This document shows positions 1 to 5,091 of a DNA stretch of 5,487 nucleotides, in pieces. Position numbers and translations under genes: made by a program. The stretch is from positions 1-5,487 of the forward strand of contig CAMDGP010000161.1 in NCBI GenBank assembly GCA_945897765.1. Reading direction: 5' to 3'. The stretch is from Chitinophaga pinensis (GTDB taxonomy: Bacteria > Bacteroidota > Bacteroidia > Flavobacteriales_D > Crocinitomicaceae). The stretch's first letter is position 1. Each line of letters opens with the position of its first letter. Under the pieces are notes generated by a model. The model ran no database searches. It had not been told where the DNA came from and saw only the letters and a list, made by a program, of their open reading frames with translations.

Positions 1-50
1 GCCAATTTTTTTACAATTAAGTATTGTGCATAATTGGTATCCTGATACTA
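1..50 (-). pseudogene. uvrD: Helicase frame continuing past the in-frame stop, to the window edge
   Basis: Reading on in the same frame past TAG (48-50) gives YQDTNYAQYLIVKKL and then a partial codon at the edge. This is the normal continuation of UvrD/PcrA motif II (DEYQDTN, then xAQY). The frame is therefore kept and no bases are missing. One substitution, GAG to TAG, explains the break. The rest of the gene lies beyond position 1, so I cannot say whether it is otherwise intact. Confidence 0.8.
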
Positions 51-722
51 ATCTACCATTATGTATTTGAATTTCTGCTGATAATACGATAAAACATCAG
101 GAAACTCGGATAATAAAATATTTGTGAAATAAAGTAAATCATCAAAATCCATTGCGCCCGATTTCTGACAACGATTGGCATACGCTTGATAAATCCGAGC
201 CATTTCTGGACGTCGCGATTGTTTATCTTCCAGCATAATTTCAGGATTCATCGCATAAGCTTCTGGCGAAAGTAAATTATTTTTTGCTGCTGAAATTCGA
301 CCAAAAACGGAACTTGGTTTATAGGTTTTGTCGTCTAAATTAAACCCTTTGATAATGTCTTTAATGACGCTTTTTGAATCTTGTGTGTCGTAAATTGTAA
401 AGTTGTTTGGAAACCCAATTCTATCAGCATTAAAGCGTAAAATCTTTGAAAAAACAGAGTGAAAAGTACCCATAGTGATATTTTTTGCTTCGGATGCCCC
501 CACAATTTGACCAATTCTTTCCGTCATTTCACGTGCGGCTTTATTGGTAAAAGTCAGTGCGAGAATATTAAATGGATCTATTCCTTGCTCCATCATGTAG
601 GCGATGCGATAGGTCAGAACGCGCGTTTTTCCAGAACCAGCTCCAGCGATAACCATTGTTGCACCATAAATATTTTCAACAGCCACAATCTGGCTTTCAT
701 TCAACTCATTCAAATAGGACAT
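48..722 (-). CDS. uvrD: UvrD/PcrA-family ATP-dependent DNA helicase, N-terminal part, ended by a premature TAG
   Basis: Superfamily 1A 3'-5' DNA helicase, a family that unwinds DNA in nucleotide excision repair, mismatch repair and the clearing of stalled forks. The 224 readable residues hold the first half of the ATPase core in order: Q motif LNESQIVAV (7-15), Walker A AGAGSGKT (26-33, with K32 and T33), motif Ia ALTFTNKAAREM (55-66), GTFHS (85-89), and MDFDDLL (191-197). It stops after KYIMVD, where homologues read VDEYQDTN: the Walker B glutamate codon is TAG (48-50). Family members are about 700-780 residues long, so this reading frame lacks most of the enzyme. The ATG at 720-722 gives the usual short lead before the Q motif, and a promoter lies just upstream. 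It diverges from the LuxE-like gene. The family is certain. UvrD and PcrA cannot be told apart from this fragment. Whether the stop is a real mutation or a sequence error cannot be decided here. Confidence 0.9.
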   Translation of the reverse strand: MSYLNELNESQIVAVENIYGATMVIAGAGSGKTRVLTYRIAYMMEQGIDPFNILALTFTNKAAREMTERIGQIVGASEAKNITMGTFHSVFSKILRFNADRIGFPNNFTIYDTQDSKSVIKDIIKGFNLDDKTYKPSSVFGRISAAKNNLLSPEAYAMNPEIMLEDKQSRRPEMARIYQAYANRCQKSGAMDFDDLLYFTNILLSEFPDVLSYYQQKFKYIMVD

Positions 723-742
723 CGGGAAATTTTAATTACACT

Positions 743-772
743 CAAAATTAAGAATTATTGCAAAATGCAAAA
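743..772 (-). promoter_or_regulatory. Bacteroidota-type promoter for the helicase gene
   Basis: On the minus strand, TAATTTTG (750-743) matches the Bacteroidota -7 consensus TAnnTTTG exactly. TTTTG (772-768) lies 17 bases upstream of it and fits the -33 element, which is usually described as TTG or TTTG at 17-23 bases. There are 20 bases between the -7 element and the ATG at 722, so the leader would be roughly 15 bases. No Shine-Dalgarno sequence is seen, as is usual in this phylum. Both elements are AT-rich, so a chance match is possible. Confidence 0.45.
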
Positions 773-876
773 TCTGATAGTTGAATGATTTACGAACAAT
801 TGGGAAATTTGAAGTTATTCAGTTCTCGCTTTCATAAGAATAACTTTTATTTACTGAAATTCCACTTTTAAAATTT

Positions 877-884
877 TAATTTTG
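877..884 (+). promoter_or_regulatory. Possible -7 element directly before the LuxE-like gene
   Basis: TAATTTTG matches the Bacteroidota -7 consensus TAnnTTTG exactly and ends four bases before the GTG start at 889. No TTG is present at the expected -33 distance. If it is functional, transcription would begin at about the start codon and the mRNA would be leaderless. Confidence 0.25.
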
Positions 885-888
885 CTCT

Positions 889-1860
889 GTGAAAGATTGG
901 AATAAAATTTTTGAAATTGAAACGGAAGCGGACTTTGAAAGAATTGCTTTAGAAGTATTTGCTTTTCAATATGAAAATTGTGCGATTTATCGAAAATATG
1001 TTGATTTATTGGGGAAATCAGCTGTGAATCATTACACTGAAATTCCATTTTTACCAATTGAATTTTTCAAATCACAAGAAATTATTTCGCAACCAAAAAC
1101 GGGAAATGAAACGCTATTTCTTAGCAGCGGAACAGAAATGATTGGTAGAAGTAAACATTTTGTAAGTGCTATATCTATTTACGAAGAATCATTTTTGAGA
1201 GCTTATCATTTACTTTTTGGGAAACCGACAGAACAAGTGATTTTGGCGCTTTTACCGAATTATATTGAACAAGGAAATTCCAGTTTAGTTTACATGGTGA
1301 AAGAACTGATTGCTGCCACGAAAAATGAACTTTCTTCATTTTTATTAAATGATTATCAAGAAGTTGAGAAAAGATACAAACAAGCAATTTCCTATGGAAA
1401 AGAAGTCGTTATTTTCGGTGTTTCGTATGCTTTATTGGATTTAGCAGAGCAGAAAATGAATCTAAGCAAGGCTAAAATCATTGAAACTGGTGGAATGAAA
1501 GGACGACGAAAAGAACTTTTAAAAGCTGAGTTACATACTGAATTATGTCTTGGACTTGGTGTTGATTTTGTTTCTTCAGAATATGGAATGACGGAATTGC
1601 TTTCACAAGCTTACAGTTTAAAAAATGGAGTTTTTGTGAGTCCACCCTGGATGAAAATTCTTTTTCGAGACGTTTACGATCCATTAACTTTGATTTCAGA
1701 AGAAAAAAGCGGTGGAATAAATGTAATCGACCTTGCCAATATCTACAGTTGTTCGTTCATTCAAACACAAGATTTAGGTCGAAAAACGCCCGATGGTTTT
1801 ATTCTCGAAGGAAGAATTGATTTGGCTGATATTCGTGGCTGTAATTTGATGGTAGAGTAG
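889..1860 (+). CDS. LuxE-type acyl-protein synthetase-like protein (acyl-adenylate forming)
   Basis: 323 residues, similar in length to other stand-alone LuxE-domain proteins of Bacteroidota. LuxE proper activates a fatty acid as acyl-AMP and moves it to its own cysteine for reduction by LuxC; the substrate here is unknown. Visible motifs are those of the acyl-adenylating (ANL/PaaK-like) fold: a phosphate-binding loop SSGTEMIGRSKH (79-90), VIFGVSYALLDL (174-185), ETGGMKGRRKE (199-209), the A5-like SEYGMTE (230-236), then DLGRKTPDGF (295-304), GRIDLADIRGCN (308-319). Cys318, five residues from the end, is placed like the acyl-accepting cysteine of LuxE. GTG at 889 is the only start codon between the upstream stop (877-879) and the first motifs; the next in-frame ATG comes after the P-loop begins. 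No signal peptide or membrane segment is seen, so it should be cytoplasmic. No luxC, luxA/B or acyl-carrier gene is in the window, so light production is not implied. The family call is firm and the function is not. Confidence 0.85.
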   Translation: MKDWNKIFEIETEADFERIALEVFAFQYENCAIYRKYVDLLGKSAVNHYTEIPFLPIEFFKSQEIISQPKTGNETLFLSSGTEMIGRSKHFVSAISIYEESFLRAYHLLFGKPTEQVILALLPNYIEQGNSSLVYMVKELIAATKNELSSFLLNDYQEVEKRYKQAISYGKEVVIFGVSYALLDLAEQKMNLSKAKIIETGGMKGRRKELLKAELHTELCLGLGVDFVSSEYGMTELLSQAYSLKNGVFVSPPWMKILFRDVYDPLTLISEEKSGGINVIDLANIYSCSFIQTQDLGRKTPDGFILEGRIDLADIRGCNLMVE

Positions 1861-1924
1861 TGGGTTTTAATCAATCGTTTAACTAAGAAATCAGTATAAT
1901 TCCCAAAAATTAAATAGCCATTAT

Positions 1925-1968
1925 AAGAAGAAAAGCTGTCCAATTCAATGAACAGCTTTTCTTTTTTT
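1925..1968 (+). terminator. Rho-independent terminator, probably bidirectional
   Basis: Bases 1925-1939 pair with 1952-1966 (15 pairs, one of them G-T). The core is AAAAGCTGT with ACAGCTTTT, around a 12-base loop. On the plus strand it runs into a T tract (1962-1968) about 65 bases after the LuxE-like stop. On the minus strand it begins 35 bases after the stop of the DUF4139 gene and is also followed by a T-rich stretch. The two genes are convergent and this is the only hairpin between them, so it probably ends both transcripts. Confidence 0.8.
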
Positions 1969-2000
1969 ACTTTAGTTTCATTTTATGTATCGAAATTCGA

Positions 2001-3689
2001 TTATAAATTAATTTGTTTGTCTTTGTTATGTTTTACTTTAAAATTGTAATCAAATAATTTTGATTCTTTTGGTTTTAAGCTAAAACTCCATTCCATTAAA
2101 CCTGTTGTTTCATCTAAGTTTCCACCTTTTCCTAAATCAGATTTTTCAATGGTAATATCAGCATTTTGAGTAATAGGAATTTGATCTTGAATAACGATAT
2201 CGATAGGAATTGATTTTAAATTTTTTACTTCAATTTCGTAAGCAAAACTACGTTCTCTTTTTTCAGCTATCACTTTGTCCTTCGAATCTTTTTTCAAAAG
2301 GGTACGTTTCACAACAATATTCGGATCTTTTCCTAAAGATAAATTCAAAGTGTCGTCCATGCTTGTTGGGTCAATGTATGTTTCACCAATGTAAGAACCA
2401 TCAAAGTATATATTTGCTCTAGCTGGAACCAGTTGAAGCTCATCTAATTTTGTCATTTGAGCAACTAAATAAACACCTTTATCCATTTTTGGAACGCTGT
2501 AATACTTGAATTTGGTATCTAAATCTGTTTGTTTAATCAAAACCATGTGTTGCTCATTGTTTGATTTGATAGTGTAAGGCAAATCAAATTTAAATTCAGC
2601 AGCAATTAATTGTTGAACAACTGTAGTAAATTGATCAGCTGTCAACGCATCTTTCTCTTCAAAAGCATTTGAACTGAATGTATATCCCATGTTAAATGCT
2701 TCTGATTTTGCTGATGCTGGAGCTGCTTGGTTATAGTCCAAGTTTCTTTTTTTTTCAGCTTCAACGCGGTAAGCAGTGTAATCGATATACCAAGGTTGTA
2801 ACTCTGGTTTTGTTTTGTTCGCATACGGATTATTGGTAGAAATACTCAATTTCACATCGTTCCAATCCAATCCTGTGTTTTGATACACTTGTGCTTTATA
2901 GGTTAAGTTAATTTTCCCCGTTAAAGCTTCGCTACGTAAATCGTAAAAAGGAGTCCAACCGGCGTTTGAAACAAAATAGGATAAATTCATTTTACCCGTA
3001 ACTAGCTCAGATGAAGAAATAGTTATAATAACTCTTGGAATTGGATTGTTGTTTTTAATATTTAAACCGTTTCCATTTTGATAATCTCTTAAATCAGCCA
3101 AACGTTGTTCCATTGCTTTGCGTTTGTCTATTTTTTCATTTTTACGTTTTTCTAAAGCCAGTAATTTCTTATTGATTTCTGTGATTTTTAAACTGTAAAA
3201 TTCAACAGCTTGTTTGAGGAAATTCAATGAATCATTTACTCGGCCTTGACTTTTCATCGAGCCATTATTCATTACAATTGATTTTGTCGTGTTCAAAACA
3301 TCGATTTCATCTTGAATTTCCTTTTGATCATAACTTAAGTTGCGCAATGAATCCTCTAAAAGAGCAATGTCTTTTTTGATTTTCAATGGAATTCCATCTT
3401 CACTTACTGGACCAGGTTGCGGATAATAAAGTGAATAACGACTATCTAAAATCACAACGTTACCTGTCGCTTTTACTTGAATACTTTTCGCATCAATATA
3501 GGTGCTTATTCCTTCAACAATGATTTCAGTTACACCTGTTTTTACTGTGTAATTTGCTCTATGATGCAACTGTGCGCCTTGAGAATAAACGGTAACTTCG
3601 TTTAATGTTGCTTTAACGATTTCTTTTTCTCCTGCTTCTGCTCGAAATATACTTCCGATCATTAAAGCTAAAACTACTATCTTTTTCAT
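2001..3689 (-). CDS. Exported DUF4140/DUF4139 protein, MuiA ('mucoidy inhibitor A') family
   Basis: 562 residues, close to the usual length of this family. The first residues form a signal peptide: basic MKK, a hydrophobic stretch IVVLALMIGSIF, and a likely signal peptidase I site after AEA (17-19). No lipobox cysteine is present, so a periplasmic or secreted soluble protein is expected. Residues about 28-130 resemble DUF4140 (LNEVTVYSQGAQLHHRA). Residues about 103-200 form a charged coiled coil. Residues about 220-550 form DUF4139, with the hallmarks YFVSNAGWTPFYDLR (238-252) and TGLDWNDVKLSISTNNP (272-288), and later FDGSYIGETYID (429-440). The 310-345 segment is a Q/A/S-rich low-conservation linker. 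The biochemical function of the family is unknown; the name comes from a mucoidy phenotype reported for one member. It stands alone, convergent with the LuxE-like gene, with about 790 gene-free bases upstream. No exact TAnnTTTG element is seen before it. ATG at 3687-3689 begins the signal peptide and is secure. Confidence 0.9.
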   Translation of the reverse strand: MKKIVVLALMIGSIFRAEAGEKEIVKATLNEVTVYSQGAQLHHRANYTVKTGVTEIIVEGISTYIDAKSIQVKATGNVVILDSRYSLYYPQPGPVSEDGIPLKIKKDIALLEDSLRNLSYDQKEIQDEIDVLNTTKSIVMNNGSMKSQGRVNDSLNFLKQAVEFYSLKITEINKKLLALEKRKNEKIDKRKAMEQRLADLRDYQNGNGLNIKNNNPIPRVIITISSSELVTGKMNLSYFVSNAGWTPFYDLRSEALTGKINLTYKAQVYQNTGLDWNDVKLSISTNNPYANKTKPELQPWYIDYTAYRVEAEKKRNLDYNQAAPASAKSEAFNMGYTFSSNAFEEKDALTADQFTTVVQQLIAAEFKFDLPYTIKSNNEQHMVLIKQTDLDTKFKYYSVPKMDKGVYLVAQMTKLDELQLVPARANIYFDGSYIGETYIDPTSMDDTLNLSLGKDPNIVVKRTLLKKDSKDKVIAEKRERSFAYEIEVKNLKSIPIDIVIQDQIPITQNADITIEKSDLGKGGNLDETTGLMEWSFSLKPKESKLFDYNFKVKHNKDKQINL

Positions 3690-3929
3690 AATTGTTATTT
3701 TGACGGCTTACAACTTGCTTTTGGAAAGGTTCATAAATTAATTCAATTTAATTATTTTTCTCCTCGCTCATAAAACTTTTGTAGTAATGTATACTGTTTT
3801 ATTGTTTTGATTTTTAAATAGTTAAGTATTGTAGTTGTATCATTAAAATATTGAATTAATTATATGTTTTCCGAAGGTTGTAAACAATAGAACGGATTAA
3901 AATAGAAATTTCAACTTGTTGAATGTTTT

Positions 3930-3991
3930 CACCACAAAGGCACAGAGAACTCAGAGTTAGATTATTGATTAAGCTCTGTGTCTCCGTGGTG
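3930..3991. repeat. Inverted repeat of the widespread 'accacagagacacagag' type
   Basis: The left arm caccacaaaggcacagag (3930-3947) and the reverse complement of the right arm, caccacggagacacagag (3974-3991), agree at 15 of 18 positions. Two of the three mismatches become T-G wobbles in the minus-strand transcript and the third becomes G-T in the plus-strand transcript. The 26-base spacer begins with ctcagag, a near copy of the arm end cacagag. A run of nine T follows the right arm on the plus strand (3992-4000). Related 'ACCACRGAGRCACAGAG' palindromes are familiar dispersed intergenic repeats in many bacterial genomes. Copy number in this genome cannot be seen from one window. Confidence 0.7.
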
Positions 3992-4159
3992 TTTTTTTTT
4001 GGTTTTGTTTCAAATTCACTTCCAATTCTAAGTGTTTTCAATACTTAAGGTAGTAAATGGGAAATTCAATTAAAATATTCAAAACTTGAAAATCATGTTT
4101 TTAATCGAAGTGAGAACTATTTAGTGAGTAATAGCGATCAATAATCGGCCTTGAATTTC

Positions 4160-4252
4160 ATGGTTTTAGCTACTGACCTGAAACTGTTAATTTTTAGAAT
4201 TTCTGTAAGAACATTCTTAAAAATTTCAGTTTCAGAAAGGAGCTAAAATTGT
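4160..4252. repeat. Long imperfect inverted repeat / hairpin
   Basis: Three blocks pair in register around the loop 4201-4212: AGAAT (4196-4200) with ATTCT (4213-4217) plus TTTTT with AAAAA after a one-base bulge; CTGAAACTG (4178-4186) with CAGTTTCAG (4227-4235); and TTTTAGCT (4164-4171) with AGCTAAAA (4241-4248), extended outward by G-T pairs. Small internal loops separate the blocks. No T tract follows on either strand, so it does not look like a terminator. It could be a REP/MITE-like repeat or a structured RNA. I do not recognise it. Confidence 0.55.
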
Positions 4253-4464
4253 TCGAGACGAGTTGTAAATATTTATTTAACAATGATTTGCGAACAAAAT
4301 AGAAATTCAGAGCCTAGATTTTTTGTTTCTTTTTGATCATGCACAAAGAAAGGCAAACTTAATTAAATACCTAAAACGAGAAATTTTCATTCAGTGGTTC
4401 AAAGAAATACATATTGGATTTATTGATTATTCATTATTCATCCAAAGAAATCACGCTTTAATCT

Positions 4465-4472
4465 TATCTTTG
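4465..4472 (+). promoter_or_regulatory. Possible -7 element directly before the SUFU gene
   Basis: TATCTTTG matches the Bacteroidota -7 consensus TAnnTTTG exactly and ends four bases before the ATG at 4477. No TTG is found 17-23 bases further upstream. If it is used, the transcript for the SUFU and EamA genes would be leaderless or nearly so. Confidence 0.3.
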
Positions 4473-4476
4473 TTGA

Positions 4477-5091
4477 ATGTATATTCTTCAAGAATCACTC
4501 GAAAAACGATTAAATAAACCTGTTCAAATTATAGAAAATGAATGGGGGAGTGTTATTCTTTTTCATCCGAATCAGGCAAGTACAAGCACTGTTTTAATGA
4601 CGAATGGATTTTCTGATTTCAAGATGCCTGTGCATGAAAAACATGTGGGTGAAGAGTTTAATGAATTGTATTTTCTCCTTCCGAATTATTGGAACATCGA
4701 AGCAATTGAAAATCCAAAGTTTAACTGGGTTTTTTCTTGGTTGCAACGCTTAAAGAATTTTGCGATCGAAAAAAACGCTTGGTATGGTCATGGACATACT
4801 TTTCCTTGTGGTCAAGAAATGCAATCGCTTTCAGAATCAATGCTTCAAAATCACTTTATTTTAACACGACCTATTGAATTAGATGAAGATTTAGCGGAAA
4901 TAGTTTTAGAAGATAGAAGTATTGGTTTTCTGGGAGTTATTCCAATTTTTGAAGACGAAATGGACTTTAAACAAGGACGTGGGACGGTTCAATTATTTGA
5001 GAAATTAAGAACTTTCAATGTAACTGAAAAATTGGATGATTTCAGAAATACTGTTCTTAAATCACGATGGAAATCCTATTTAGGAAGGTGA
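4477..5091 (+). CDS. Suppressor of fused (SUFU) domain protein
   Basis: 204 residues, almost all one SUFU domain (Pfam SUFU family), the usual architecture of the short bacterial members. Features of the family are VLMTNGFSDFKMPV (39-52), FNELYFLLP (61-69), the tryptophan-rich stretch NWVFSWLQRLKNFAIEKNAW (83-102), HGHTFP (105-110) and FLGVIPIFEDEMDF (151-164). There is no signal peptide or membrane segment, so it should be cytoplasmic. In animals SUFU binds Gli factors; bacterial relatives have no single proven role, and comparative genomics has placed many of them as immunity proteins in polymorphic toxin systems. No toxin gene is visible here, and the only neighbour in the operon is a transporter, so an immunity role is only a possibility. 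ATG at 4477 is the only in-frame ATG before residue 41 and places the start at the expected distance from the domain. The stop TGA (5089-5091) overlaps the next gene. Confidence 0.85.
   Translation: MYILQESLEKRLNKPVQIIENEWGSVILFHPNQASTSTVLMTNGFSDFKMPVHEKHVGEEFNELYFLLPNYWNIEAIENPKFNWVFSWLQRLKNFAIEKNAWYGHGHTFPCGQEMQSLSESMLQNHFILTRPIELDEDLAEIVLEDRSIGFLGVIPIFEDEMDFKQGRGTVQLFEKLRTFNVTEKLDDFRNTVLKSRWKSYLGR

Larger units (their letters stand above)
3690..4476. other. 787-base intergenic region without a convincing gene
   Basis: This stretch separates the divergent DUF4139 and SUFU genes. It is very AT-rich. The short reading frames in it have no recognisable family, and one of them is simply a translation of the inverted repeat at 3930-3991. 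I see no tRNA, IS end or CRISPR repeat. What can be supported are two inverted repeats (3930-3991 and 4160-4252) and a possible -7 element at 4465-4472. Bases 3692-3929 and 3992-4159 hold nothing that I can identify. Confidence 0.7.

Noticed and set aside
459..788. Plus-strand reading frame of 109 codons over the helicase 5' end
   Set aside because: It is antisense to clearly conserved helicase sequence and matches no family I recognise.
851..1943. Several minus-strand reading frames of 60-70 codons over the LuxE-like gene
   Set aside because: They are antisense shadows of a well-conserved coding sequence, with K/Q/F-rich peptides typical of AT-rich DNA.
2210..2824. Short frames (2210-2422 plus, 2642-2824 minus) inside the DUF4139 gene
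   Set aside because: Both lie wholly inside a gene with continuous family motifs.
3930..4000. Reading the hairpin plus T run as an ordinary gene terminator
   Set aside because: No plus-strand gene ends before it; the nearest upstream plus-strand gene ends at 1860 and has its own terminator.
3856..4041. 61-codon minus-strand frame with the peptide SLCLCGEN
   Set aside because: It is a translation through the inverted repeat at 3930-3991; such peptides recur wherever this repeat lies and are not genes.
3690..4476. tRNA, CRISPR array, IS element or attachment site in the long gap
   Set aside because: No cloverleaf or T-loop sequence, no regularly spaced repeats, no transposase fragment and no target-site duplication were seen.
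4323..4517. 64-codon plus-strand frame just before the SUFU gene
   Set aside because: It needs a TTG start, overlaps the SUFU start by 41 bases and has no recognisable family. I cannot exclude a small protein, but nothing supports one.
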